In this document: positions 11,374 through 22,265 of the stretch, in pieces
Layout of the letters: each line of letters begins with the position of its first letter
Numbering within the stretch: position 1 is the stretch's first letter
DNA from: Ignelater luminosus
Taxonomy: Eukaryota > Arthropoda > Insecta > Coleoptera > Elateridae
Reading direction: 5' to 3'
Assembly: GCA_011009095.1 (NCBI GenBank)
Contig: VTPC01003975.1
Coordinates: 17,626-81,625 of the forward strand
DNA: 64,000 nucleotides
Made by a program: the position numbers and the translations under genes
Notes under the pieces: generated by a model
Database searches by the model: none
What the model was told of the DNA's origin: nothing
What the model saw: the letters and a program-made list of their open reading frames with translations, nothing else

Positions 11374-12580
11374 TACTTGTAAAAAAATTATTACTGTTTT
11401 GATACAGACACAAAATAACCAAAAAACGTCAACAGACTTTTGTTAACAACTAAATTTTTTGAGGTTATAAAAACAAACCAACTGAAAAGAGTAATTGTGT
11501 TTATTGCAGTTAAATAACCTGCTCTAAGAAAAAAATGTACTCTAGATCATAATCATAGTAGAATTTGCATAGTCACGCAAATTACATGCCCGAGAAATTA
11601 CATCAAACATTGAAAAAAATAAAAAATACTTACGAAATTTCAAAGTGCACACTCTCCGCCATTACACTTGCGGCACTGGATAAGTGCTCAAAGAAGACGT
11701 TAGATGGCGTTACAAGTATCGTTTTAACTACTTCGGAACATTGTTTTTCCTTGGGTCCCCGTCTTACCTCACGACCCCGTCTTATCCCACCTTACCCTAC
11801 ATAAGATTTATTTTTTAAAAGTCAATAAGACAATTTTGAATCATTAATATGAAATTAGGTTTCGCATATTGAGTAATTTCTTTATTAAAGATATTATTTG
11901 AGAGATTATTCATGTAAAGACTGTACATCAAAGTCGATAAAAAACCCGAAGACTAAAATATTTTTAATCTTTTTTACACAAGATTAAATTTGTTTTTTAC
12001 TTGAAAATAAACTACAAAATTAAATGTTAAACGTTAAGAAATTTAATTCGGCTGAAATATTTTAATATGTTGGTATCTTTAAATTTTAATCGGGTAGTAG
12101 AAGTACGTGTCGATTATTATTTACACCTAAAAATGTGAATTTTTTAGGAGACCCTGAATTTAGTTACATTAATTTATCCGGAGACAGTATTTAATTCGCT
12201 GCAAGAGAGGTTCTCGTTACAATATTCAAAAGAAATGATGTCTTTTTTTATTACAACCCATGAAAGATTATTACCTCGTTAAAAATTCCAAATCAAAGTT
12301 TTAATAATTGAACGGATTAACCATTTTTAAAGATACTAAGTATCCGACAAAGATCTTTTTTTCAACACCTGAGGCAAAAAAAAGCTACACAACAAGGCAA
12401 TTTTAAAAAATCCACATTTCAGCAGATTTACTTTTTATTACCAACCAGTGGATTTTAACGCGACTATTAAATAAAAATAAAACAATTGAATAAAATGCAA
12501 AATCCGAAGGCATGCATTGAAAGGCGCGTCTCTTATCTAGCCGTATAATTCCTGAAATGCTTTCACCGTTCCGGGGGGAA

Positions 12581-12604
12581 CTTATCTGAGCCGGGCCAGA
12601 TAAG
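12581..12604. promoter_or_regulatory. Paired inverted GATA-factor sites
   Basis: CTTATCTG and CAGATAAG form a perfect 8-bp inverted repeat separated by 8 bases; another TTATCT lies at 12532-12537. GATA factors bind WGATAR. The spacing and the GC-rich setting suggest an enhancer, but no target gene is visible nearby. Confidence 0.35.
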
Positions 12605-14107
12605 TGACTGTAAAACGAACAAGCGAACTTTTAATGGCGGTGTCTCCGCCTGATCGCGGATTATTTCCGAGTTAACCCTCGATATTCCTTCGCCTACGTT
12701 GTCGTCGGTTATGGTCCAACAAGAAGGTAGATAAACATGCAAGCGGGTCTATATCGAAAAGGAGCAGAAATAACACCGTTTGTGATTAGTAAAGAGAGAT
12801 AAAAAGGGACGAAAGCGCAACTCACCCGCTTTGGATAAAACGTTTACCCAACTTCTTTTAATATAAAACTGGTTTTTAATAAAAGGTAGACTTTTTTTAT
12901 CTTAGATCATAACAGAAAGTACTCCGCAACATAAAAGAGTTACCTGTTGTAGTTGCTTTTAAAACTTGCATGACAGAAAAAGACGAGAGAGCAGCAATTC
13001 AATTTCAGCAGAAAGGTTTAACTGCTGTAGCTAGAGCTACTATATCCTCTCGTCAATTTTGACGGGATAAACCTCTTATTCTGGCAGAGAATCGCTCAAT
13101 TTAAACGGATACTTTGGAAAAAGTCGTTTCAGTTCTCAAGACAGAGAAAGATGATGTTTACGTTGTCCAAAATGTTCCTACATAAATCTATTTCGGGGCT
13201 ACATTCAATAATTTTCTCATTTAGGATAGAAATTGCAATAGAAAATAATTACGAAACAAGCACCAACTGAAATTGACATGTCTATTTTATGCCTTCCTAA
13301 ACAGTAGAATAATCTAAGCATAACGACATTGGATAAACAAGTTTAGCGCACGTTAATTGCAGTTTATACTGTTTACGCAACGCGATCATTGTCTAAATTG
13401 ACATGTTCCGTGCTTACAGTATATCAACTTCACTTTTTTATCGTGTCGCACGTAAACATGAACTTTATAATATTATAAAACGGCCAGGTTTTAAATCCTC
13501 GCGAACTAATCGCAGTCTATCCCCATATAACGTAATTATTTGCAAAGTTTTAACACCGTTTTAGTAATTTAATCCGCGTTCGCGGAGTGTTTGTAACAGA
13601 AAGCATAGTACGTAGGTGCAACAACACGTAGCATGATGAATACGCCTATAACTAATTTCATGCAGCAAGCAGCAATGTAATTGCAATGCATATTCATGTC
13701 GAGCTTTCATTTTGTCAGAGAACTTAAAACAGTACTAATTCGAGCTTTTGTAAATGTAGCGGAAAATATTAATAATAAGAAGATTCCTTCCTGCTTTTTG
13801 CATAATTTGTTTACGCAAAGTGTTGTTTTGATATAATTTGAATACTACCCTTTGATAACTCATTCTTTCCTTTTTCCATTTTACATCAACAAGCTAAATG
13901 CATCTTGCAAAGTATTCCTTTTGCTTTTTCCTCCTTTTATTTGTTTATTTTTTAATGTCAAAAATTCCCAGTAAAATAACATAAAAGAGGGTAAGTAAGA
14001 AAAAAAGATTTTGACATCAAAGAAAGGAGGCACGTCCTTTATGCAAGCAATATACAAATTCCAGTGACACGAGAAACAAGATTGCAACAACAAAGAAAAT
14101 TTCAAAT

Positions 14108-14109
14108 CG

Positions 14110-14143
<34 letters not shown>
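14108..14143. repeat. (ATT)n microsatellite
   Basis: An uninterrupted run of about eleven ATT units. Confidence 0.9.
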
Positions 14144-14144
<1 letters not shown>

Positions 14145-14689
14145 GCTTTTCCAAACATTTTCGCTTGTACCAAAATAGCCAGGATTAAAGTGTTTCTATT
14201 TTCTTATTATAAAAAAATCAATAACAGTAGACCATAATTAATTTTCGAGGAAATAATTTTGCGTTTTTATAACAAAAAAGAATTATTTTAAAAAGCAAGA
14301 ACGTGAACACGCTTAACGCTGTTACACGCGATTATGTTGATATGAAAAAATAAATTTTTATCCTGATGATGAGAAATACAGGAGATTTATTTAAGCAATA
14401 GAATGAAAATATGAAAAAATAACTTAAGAGAAGATTTGTTAATGTTCAATTTCAATTATTACAAGATTAAAAAAACCAATCATCCAAGAGGTCACACAAG
14501 TTTGGGTTTAGAAATAAATTTTACAATTGACCGGGTGTGCAGAGTAACTATCATACTAATAATAGAAAACTCAAACTGCTCAACAATCTTCCTAGATGTA
14601 GTTTAGACAAGGTTTGAACCACAAGCCCAAACAATATTCTCAAATCCTTGAGTCATACGTGTCAGCGACATTACTTCAAGATCAAGTAA

Positions 14690-15180
14690 GCCTAGTCAGT
14701 ATTAAAAGAAAAAAATAAGAGCGGGAGTGCCACAAGGAAGCTTATTAAGACCGGTTTTCTATCTGCTATACTAGCAGTCAGGAGAAAGCAATGAAGAAGC
14801 TCAAAAATGATGCCGCGAGACGAGATCGAGACGAGAGAAAGCAAAATCGAGGAATCTCAGATTCTGACGACATCAATAAATTCATTTCACTAATAAAGTA
14901 ATTCAACATATAGCAGTCATCATAAAGAACAATCAGATTCCCTATCCAAACACGACGATTTACTTAGGTATTGTGCTAGATGCGAAGCTACGGAAGAAAT
15001 TTCACTTGATCTTTGCATAATAAATTCCTGCTGTACAAGCAGATACTCAAACCGGTTTGAATCTACGGGATCCAACTATGGGAATGTACCAAGCAGAGTA
15101 GCACTGACGTAATTTAAAGATTTCGGTATGTCAAAAACAGTTACCCACATCGCAAACTGAGAAAGAAAATTGTGGACACG
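14690..15180 (+). pseudogene. Jockey-like LINE reverse transcriptase relic
   Basis: Plus-strand fragments of a Jockey-type RT lie in order but with large gaps: RAGVPQGSLLRPVFYLLY-like near 14715-14770, YLGIVLDAKLRKKFH near 14965-15005, and LYKQILKPV.IYGIQLWECTKQS near 15030-15100, followed by a decayed basic stretch. The FADD active-site region is deleted. Stops and frameshifts are frequent, so the copy is dead. The next element starts within 20 bp of its end. Confidence 0.75.
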
Positions 15181-15194
15181 AAGTAATCTAATAA

Positions 15195-15430
15195 TGTAAA
15201 CATGATAGGGTTAATTTGATTTCTTATGCTATAAATTAATGCATTCTGCAGTACCCTGGCCTGCACGATCACCTGATCTAACACCGTTAGATTTCTTTCC
15301 TCTGGGGATTATGTCAAGAATCATGTGCTCCACCAAAATTTTGAAGATGAACAGCAATTATTACAGTTGGTCATAGCAGCGTTCAACACAAAAAAACCAA
15401 AACCAAAATGACCCTATCATGTTTTTACAT
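15195..15430 (+). mobile_element. Small mariner-type element I carrying a transposase scrap
   Basis: It is bounded by the inverted sequence AACATGATAGGGT at both ends (left near 15199, right near 15423). Inside, plus-strand codons spell WPARSPDLTPLDFFPLG, the third-acidic-residue block of a DD41D-type mariner transposase, followed by MSRIMCSTKI. The rest of the gene is gone, leaving a non-autonomous deletion derivative. Confidence 0.7.
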
Positions 15431-15659
15431 CATTAGAATCGTGACAACAAGAGCTATTTAAAACTAGTTTCAATTGTTTTTCTGCCTATTTAAAAAAATG
15501 AGGTTGATGATGGTTACTCGAAACCGAAACGTTGTACAGGAATTTTCTTAGAGTATTTTAATAGAGAACAAAAAGTGGCATTGGAAAAGTGGTTTTAGTT
15601 TTTCGATATCTCTTCAAATAAAGGAAAGAAAAAAATAATAACGAAAATCGAGAAATCTA

Positions 15660-15819
15660 CTTTTTTTAAATATCTCTGAAACTATCCAAGATATCTAGAT
15701 TTTGCGAACGCCAACAAAAAGGTCCTATAAAAAGCCAGCTTTCATCCCATTTAACCGATGCTGTATCTCTTACCACTTCCAAGATTCCCACGCTATGCAT
15801 CCTTATCTTGAACACACTG
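15660..15819. repeat. Solo terminal repeat of mariner-type element H
   Basis: Read inward from 15819 it begins CAGTGTGTTCAAGATAAGGA and continues with a stretch resembling the TIR of elements B at 25920 and 41282 (GGGAATC, AAGAGATACA, GGTTAAAT in order). A TA follows at 15820-15821, and the next element starts two bases later. No left terminus was found, so only one end remains. Confidence 0.65.
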
Positions 15820-15823
15820 TATA

Positions 15824-16834
15824 CAGTGTGTTCAGCGAGGAATGTGACAGCGAGATATCTCGGAAACGAATGCAGACTTTGAAATTCTGAAAACTTTGTT
15901 ATAAATGTAAGGTAAGGGCACATATTTTGTAATAAAAAGTTTTTTAATTAAATGCTTCACCGCCAGGTGGCGCTACCCAACTTAATTTCTTTAAATGGAA
16001 TACCCTGCTTTGTATTCGATTTTTAGAATTTGCATCATATTTGTGACAACTTTCCGTATAACTACTACCAACCTATCTGGTTTACTTTTCGGGAAAATAA
16101 TAATTTTTATAAACTTAACATAAAGATGTAAAAGATTGCATTCTGTAGAGATAATAAGCAAATTCTTCTATATTTATAGAGCTGGCCATCTTATAGAACC
16201 GTTAGTACCTATCCATCGTTTCGAAAACACCGTAATACATCAGCTATCTCTTTTGCTTGCGAATGTTTATTTAAATTTGAGGCAGGTGATGTATTTTCAA
16301 CAAGACGGCGCTCCTGCTCATAACAGTAACATAGTAAGAGACCATTTGAACAGGGTATTTCCGAAACGATGGATAGGTACTAATGGTTCTATAAGATGGC
16401 CAGTTTGTTCTCCGGATTTAACTCCTTTAGACTACTTTTTTGGGCACATTTAAAAAGTGTAGTCTACGATACACCTTCAAGAAATGTAGAAGAATTTGCT
16501 TATTATCTCTACAGAATACAATCTTTTACATATTTGTGTTAAATTTATAAAAATTATTATTTTCCTGAAAAGTAAACCTGATAGGTTGATAACAGCTATA
16601 AGGAAAGTTATCACAAATATGATGCAAATTCTAAAAATCGAATACAAAGCAGGGTATTCCATTTAAAAAAAATTAAGTTAGGTAGCGCCACCTGGCGGTG
16701 ACGCATTTAATTAAAAAACTTTTTATTACAAAATATGTGCCCTTACCTTACATTTATAACAAAGTTTTCAGAATTTCAAAGTCTGCATTCGTTCCCGAGA
16801 TACTGCGCTGTCCCATTCCTCGCTGAACACACTG
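15824..16834 (+). mobile_element. Foldback mariner-type element G
   Basis: It is TA-flanked (15822-15823 and 16835-16836) with termini CAGTGTGTTCAGCGAGGAAT and the inverse. The inverted arms are unusually long, about 340 bp each, and the arm homology goes further: 16181-16232 is the inverse of 16352-16403, which lies in the transposase gene. The left arm therefore carries an inverted copy of coding sequence. The element could fold into a near-complete hairpin. Confidence 0.88.
16233..16500 (+). pseudogene. DD41D-type mariner transposase fragment (element G)
   Basis: The plus-strand fragment includes LANVYLNLRQVMYFQQDGAPAH, NIVRDHLNRVFPKRWIG and SPDLTPLDYFF. Exactly 41 residues separate the D of QQDGAPAH from the D of PLDYF, the DD41D spacing. 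The N-terminal DNA-binding domain and first Asp are missing, and a frameshift follows at the F-run near 16440. The open frame upstream of 16233 comes from the inverted repeat and is not transposase. Confidence 0.82.
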
Positions 16835-16836
16835 TA

Positions 16837-19800
16837 TATTTATATTTCTGCACTTCTTCTTGTCGCGTGCGAGTACCTCTTTCGTTACACTCTTTCTTCT
16901 TAAAGTTTTCTCAATGTTGTAGTCCCACGTTTTTGCTGGTCTCCCTCGTTTCTTCTTTTCTGGTATTCTAGCTTCCCATGCTGTCTTGACTATTCTGTTG
17001 TTGTTCATTCGAACCATATGTCCGAACCATCTCAACTGTGCTTTTCCCACTCTTTCTAAAACTGCTTCTGCTTTTAATTCTTCCCTCACATTGTCATTCC
17101 TCACTCTGTCTATTCTCGTTATTCCTAATATTGCTCGTAGGCACTTCATTTCCATGGTCTGCATTTTACTTGCCTGATTGTTTGTAAGGTTCCAGCTTTC
17201 ACAGCCGAACGTCAGAATTGGCACAAAAACCGTTTTGGAGACACTCATTTTTGTCTTCCTAGACAGTTCTTTCTTCCTTACACATATGTTTCTAACTGAA
17301 TGATACATCCCTGCTGCCTTTTCAATTCCAGCTGTAATTTCTGCTTCTTGACTTCCTCTATTATTTATTTGTACTCCTAGGTATTTAAATGTATTGACCT
17401 GCTCTAGTTTTATACCATTTAACTTCATGTTGACTCTCATGTGATCTGTTCCTGTCACCATAATTTTTGTTTTATTTTCATTTAAATATCTTCAAGTTCC
17501 TCTTTTGGAATGCCCAATTTCATATCTGTAAATTTTTCCTTGAACTGTTTTCCGTATTGGCAAATATTACACTATCGTCGGCAAATGCACAGACTGAGAT
17601 TTGTTCTGGTAATAAGTTCCTGTGTCCTATATATAACTTGCTTGTACTTATTTTGGTTTCTTTTATAACATCGTCCTTGAGAACGTTGAACAAGGCTGGG
17701 CTTAGGACTCCGCCTTGTCTTGGGCCTTCCTTTACTAAAAATTCTTCCGATTGTCGGTTGTCTGTTCTTACGTAATTTCTAGTATTTTTATACAAACTCA
17801 TTACTCCCATTCTTAGTTTATTACTTGTATTCCTTCTCACTCGACTTTCCTCGACTATGTTCCTCTTTATCATATTAAATGCCTTTTCTAGGTCTATAAA
17901 GGCCATGTGAATTTTTCTGCTTGATCTCTCTGCTCTTTCTATTATTTGTGTGATGGTAAATAACATATGTAGTCTCAGATTCCCCTGCCTTTTCTGAATC
18001 CACTTTGAGGTTCTTCCATCTGTGCCTCAATCTCATTCCTCAACCTCCCTTCTAAAATTCTTTCATACACTTTAGCCACTATACTCAGTAAGGTAATGCC
18101 TCTGTAATTTTTGCAATCTGTCTTTATCCCTATTTTTATATACTGGCATCAAGATGCCAATTTCCCAGTCCTTTGGTACTTCGCTTTTGTCCCATGCTTT
18201 GTTAAAAATCTCAGTAATCAGCTTTAGTCCCTTCACCCCTAAGTTTTTTAGCATTTCTACCGTAATTTTGTAATGACCGGCTGATTTTCCTTTCTTTAAC
18301 ATCTTTATTGCTTCTGTTACATCTTTTAGCTTTATTCTTGTTCCTTGTTCTATGTTTTGTACTGCTATCTATTCATTTCCACACTCACTTACTTCTTCAT
18401 TTCGTAGAAGCTCTTGGAAGTATTGTTTCCATATCTCTATGATTTTATTACTGTTCGTTTCTATTACTCCATTTTTGTTTTTCAATTGTTTCAGTTTTGA
18501 TTGTTGCTTTTTCATTTTTGCATTTTTTTAGTATCTTGTAAAATAATTTGTGGTTACTATGGTGATCTTCTTCCATCTTCTCTCCGAAGTCCTCCCAAGA
18601 TTAATTCTTTACTTCCTTTACTACTTCTATTACTTATTTCTCTGCTCTTTGTATTCGTTATATCTGCTCTCAGTACTTTCAGTCAGGTAACGCTTCCATT
18701 TCTCTTTCTTCATCTTGACTTCTTTTTTAATTTCTCCGTTCCACCAAGGCGTCTCTTTTCTATTCTTATTTATCTTTCTCACACCACAAACCAGTTTTGC
18801 ACTTTCTCTGGGTATATCTTCAAAATAATCCCACATCTGTTCTATGCCCATCTCTTCTACGTATGTTACATTCATCAAACACTGCCTCAGTTTTTAAAGT
18901 GAATTGTTGCGCTATTTGTTCTTCTGCTAGTTTATATGATTTTATTGCCTTTTTTCAGGACCCTTGTACGACAAATCTTTTCTTTCTTTGTTACCATGTT
19001 GTCTTGTACTATGTTTTTCTATGTTTGTTTCAGCCATGAGCAAAAAGTGGTCACTATTTACTTCTGCACTTCTTCTAACTCTTACATCTCGGATGTCTTT
19101 TCTATTCTCTCTATTTATTAATATATAATCAATTGATTTCTCATTTCGGCTAATCACTACTCTGATGTATTTATAGATTTCCTTGTGCTTGTAAAAGGAG
19201 TTTTTACTATCAGGTTATTTTGAATACAGAAATCTATTATTCTTTTCCTATTGTTATTTTTCTTGGTATTTCTTCCCAACTCTCCCATTAAGATCACCCA
19301 TAACGATTATTTTCCCGTTTTTATTTTCTATTATATTTGAAACCGTTTCCCAGAATTTATCCTTGGTTCTCAGTTTTTCATTCTCGTCAGGGCCATACAC
19401 AACCATAATATACACTTTCCCATCTTCTTCTATCTCGAACTCTAGTCCTAGAGTTCTTTCCGAGATGCAATCCCATTTCTTTAAGTATTTCCTCATATTC
19501 TTTTCCATTATACATCTTGTGCTCTATATTCGGGCTTTGCCTCACTAGGAATCATTATATGCCGGTTTTCTACTTCTATATCTTTGCTCCCCTTCTTTTT
19601 GGTTTCTGTAAGAGCTAATATCTTTATATCTCTCTCCTCAAATTCTTGTATTACTTCTCTCTCTTTTCCATTTAGTCCTCTTGTGTTCCATGTTGCAATG
19701 TTCTATCCTTTCATTTTTGTGTTATTTTTTATTTTATGATCACCCCCCCCCATACTTTATTTTCGTTTTTTCACTCGTGTCCTTTTCCTTTGCCTGGTCG

Positions 19801-20230
19801 TTTACCGTGTAATTTGTTATAACTTGCTGTTTTAGTTTTTTGAATTTACTTGTTCTAGCTTATCCCTGGCTTTATTCCATTTCTATACGATGCCGTTTAT
19901 CGTTATTTTGTTGTAGCCAACTTTTACTTGCTTTCCATTTTCCCTTTCTTCTTTGGCCCATTTTTTATTTGTCTCTGTTTTTCTCTTTCTTGTTTCGTTA
20001 AGTCATCGTTAATGTAAATTTTATCGTCTTTAATATTCTTTAATTTATGTTTAGATTTCATAATCATCATTTTGTCTTTTTCGTTTTCCAATTCCATTAA
20101 GCATGTCTTTTGTCCCAGTTTAAGGGCCCTTTTAACCTCCAAATACATGTTTAGGAAATTTCTTGTCCCTTCTTTCAGTCGAGTTGGGTCGTCACAATAT
20201 CGTTCTTCCTTTTCTCATTTTCTACCCATT
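16837..20230 (-). pseudogene. RTE-like LINE, nearly full length but decayed
   Basis: On the minus strand, 5' to 3': an RNA-binding ORF1-like block with IYINDDLTKQEREKQRQI (20148-19924); an endonuclease (EEP) region from about 19700 to 18942 with ILALTETKK, VYGPDENEK, VMGDLNGRVG and the closing SIDYILINR, SDHFLLMA; a linker with TPWWNGEIKKEVKMKK; the RT with KSAGHYKITVEML, PKDWEIGILMPVYK, IDLEKAFN, GPRQGGVLSPALFN and the FADD active site near 17575-17586; then YLGVQINNRG and the tail GKAQLRWFGHMVRMN, KKRGRPAKTW. Several frameshifts and stops break it into about eight frames. The 3' end abuts element G. The EEP-RT layout and tail suggest the RTE group, which is an inference from memory. Confidence 0.88.
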
Positions 20231-20243
20231 CCATGTTGTTTTT

Positions 20244-20395
20244 AATTTTAAAAAAGCATGGGATGAAATTACGAAGAAATTCAGTGGCAGTAGTAAAAAA
20301 GGTCTTAGAAGTGCAAACCAAGTGTATGTTTTATAATACTGCATGAAGAAGAAAACTAGGAAGAATATTGCCGATAATAGGGCACTGTTCTTATT
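20244..20395 (+). pseudogene. Myb/SANT-like (zeste-type) domain fragment
   Basis: A plus-strand fragment reads FKKAWDEITKKFSGSSKKGL, RSANQV and, after a shift, KKKTRKNIADNRA. Spacing and residues resemble the zeste-type Myb/SANT DNA-binding domain found in insect regulatory proteins and in accessory genes of some DNA transposons. It has no start, no continuation and a stop within, so it is at most a relic. Confidence 0.3.
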
Positions 20396-20442
20396 AGTTG
20401 TAGACTACTTCTAGTTACCTACCGATAGAAATATTGAATATA

Positions 20443-20650
20443 TAGGGTGTCTATTTGAAAACTTTTAATGGGCTGTATGGTCAGCACTGTTTCAGAAGTA
20501 TAGAGGGAAAACCAGACTGACCTCAGCCGCCAGCTCCCCAGCCACCCCAAAATTAAAATCTTAAATAGCAAGCCCCCCGCATGTGACACATCGTTGGAAA
20601 GCTCTTGAAAAATGCTTTTCGTTGATACCATACAATGGTGATTTTGGGTA
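20443..20650. repeat. One end of a MITE-like repeat (L)
   Basis: It begins TAGGGTGTCTATTTGAAAAC, like other mariner-type termini here, and carries a GC-rich strip (CCAGCCACCCCAAAATTAAA). No matching right terminus was found. The minus-strand frame at 20419-20631 is incidental. Confidence 0.4.
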
Positions 20651-20837
20651 AGTAATTATTAACTGATTCAATAACAAAGTATAGACAAGACCGAACGTAG
20701 GCCTGAAAACCGATTTGTTCTTAAACTGGGCAGGGCTCTAATTTAGTGCCTAACATAAGTTTGACAAGTTAAAACCGATTATACAATCTTTTTCCGGGCG
20801 ATAGTCACTGCTTTTTAGCTACAGCTTCCCTTGTGTA

Positions 20838-21533
20838 ACCCTGCGTGTTGTCGAAGCTCTCTTTTAGCTGATACTAGCTGGACCTTTTTAGATTTATTTA
20901 ACAGCTAAGAAAAAAATAGCTTTTAAACGTTAACACTTCCTGAAAGAAACCTCTGAGTTCTTCCTTTCCTGCAATTTCTTTCATGAAGTGTTAACGCTAA
21001 AAGCTATTTTTTTTAAACTATTCCATGTAAGTGTCTGGGCTTCGCCTGCTAATCCTATATCATAGAAGTTTCTTGCCTCACCTTCGAGTCTGTATTTGAC
21101 TATTTTAAGTCTTGTATCTTCGTTCCAACCATCTAATTCTGCCCTTTCTTCGATTTCTATGAAATATTGCTTTGGAGACGTTCACCCATTATACCCTTTG
21201 ATGGTACAGGCAATCATGCCCAACGTCAGGTATGGGTGTGTCTGAAATGCTTGTGTAATTACCTGGCCACCTGACGTTGATGCTTGCTGGGTTGACCATT
21301 TTTTAAATTAAGCTGCTTTAACTTTTCACAACTGTAAAAATAAAATTAAAATAAAAAAAACAAAAATTTCCAGTTTCCGCTGCCACCAATTTGTCAGCTC
21401 TGAATTCTTTCTTTCCTGCAATTTCTTTTAAAAAGTGTTAACGCTAAAAGCTATTTTTTTCTTAGCCGTTAAATAAATCGAAAGTCCAGCTAGTACCAGC
21501 TAAAAGAAAGCTTCGATAACACGCAGCGTTACA
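20838..21533 (-). mobile_element. Short-LTR retroelement relic with snapback LTR
   Basis: On the minus strand a 142 bp LTR (21533 down to 21392) runs from TGTAACGC to CTGACA. Three bases later comes TGGTGGCAGCGG, a plausible primer-binding site. A gag remnant then reads YFIEIEERAELDGWNEDTR and RLEGEARNFYDIG-like stretches in shifted frames (about 21190-21020). Next come the second half of another LTR (about 21017-20957, minus sense) and the first half of an LTR in plus sense (20838-20955). The two half-LTRs point away from each other. The pol gene is absent. Ty3/gypsy affinity is inferred from the gag remnant; the element is non-functional. Confidence 0.72.
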
Positions 21534-22080
21534 CTTGAGTCTCGTAAGCCCATGCGTTTACGGTTGGCTTGGTATTCCTAGAAAGAGTATCCTCCACTCC
21601 AAGTCTGATGAGTTCCTCCGCCTTCTCGTTGCCGTGGATCCAGTTGTGCCCAGAAACCCATAGGAGGCTAACCTTCTTTGCTGTGATAAGCCATTCCACA
21701 GCGTCTGCGCACTACTGCCTAAGAGAATTTCTTGTCCTGGCTGCGCAGACCGCTTTTAGTGCCGTCTGACTGTCTAAGTAGATATAGAGGGTGTCCCCAT
21801 ATCGACTTAACAATAGGTGTGAAAGACAAAAAATTTTCGAGTTGAGATCTGAGCCTGTGGGAATCAGCCCTTCTTGGTTAGAAACTAACTTGCGCCATAT
21901 TTTTATTTTTGAAAAACCGAGTAGGCTTTGATAGGCATCAAAAACTTGTTTTCGGTGTAGGTAAAGTACCTTTTCCGTGAGACGTATGGAAAAATCTTAT
22001 AAGCAAGAGTTGTTCAGAATGCAAATTTATGCCCACATACCAAGTTTGAAAACAACCGGCAGAATTTGGTTTTTTCAATT

Positions 22081-22178
22081 CCAGGAAAGTTTTCTCTATG
22101 TAACTGCCACGACTTTAAAGTTCGTCTTGGAAAATGTGTTCAGTCAGGTGGCAGTTACATGGAGTAAACTTTCCTGCA
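22081..22178. repeat. Small inverted repeat nested in element J
   Basis: Arms of about 30 bp (CCAGGAAAGTTTTCTCTATG and its near-inverse, including TAACTGCCAC/GTGGCAGTTA) are separated by about 37 bases. It may be a separate mini-foldback that hopped into J or part of the J interior. Confidence 0.7.
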
Positions 22179-22255
22179 GTCTATAATTAATAATACTAAT
22201 AAAGTTTATTTTTTTAAATTCACTGTTGTAAAATTTAAAAATCAAAGGAAATTGA

Positions 22256-22265
22256 NNNNNNNNNN
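22256..22265. other. Assembly gap (10 N)
   Basis: Ten Ns lie between the two arms of element J. The true size is unknown. Long inverted repeats often break assemblies at their centre. Confidence 0.98.

Larger units (their letters stand above)
8881..11797 (-). mobile_element. pogo-type DNA transposon (2.9 kb)
   Basis: The element is bounded by TA and has G-rich ends: left GGGGAAGGTGGGGTAAGACG, right the inverse of GGGTAAGGTGGGATAAGACG. Related GGGGYAAGAYRGGG motifs repeat inside the left end (about 9087-9124) and the right end (about 11755-11780), as expected for transposase binding sites. A minus-strand coding region fills the interior from about 11373 to 9133: a psq-type HTH, a DDE_1 core, a glutamine/serine-rich linker, a basic stretch and a PHD-like finger. 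At least four single-base frameshifts break it, so it is probably inactive, though young enough to read throughout. Confidence 0.9.
11798..14589. other. Non-coding AT-rich region with one GC-richer island
   Basis: No gene is supported. Around 12520-12840 the composition becomes richer in GC and lacks the TE hallmarks seen elsewhere, with three GATA-type sites. A minus-strand open frame at 13881-14105 has no recognisable similarity. The island resembles host non-coding regulatory DNA, which is an inference. Confidence 0.45.

Noticed and set aside
15666..15923. Minus-strand 85-codon frame
   Set aside because: It spans the junction of two mariner-type terminal repeats (H and G).
16735..16971. 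Plus-strand frame across the G/LINE boundary
   Set aside because: It joins the terminal repeat of G with antisense LINE sequence, so it cannot be one gene.
18501..18902. 133-codon Leu/Phe/Ser-rich plus-strand frame that looks like a membrane protein
   Set aside because: It is the antisense shadow of the RTE-like LINE coding on the minus strand (Lys/Glu-rich there).
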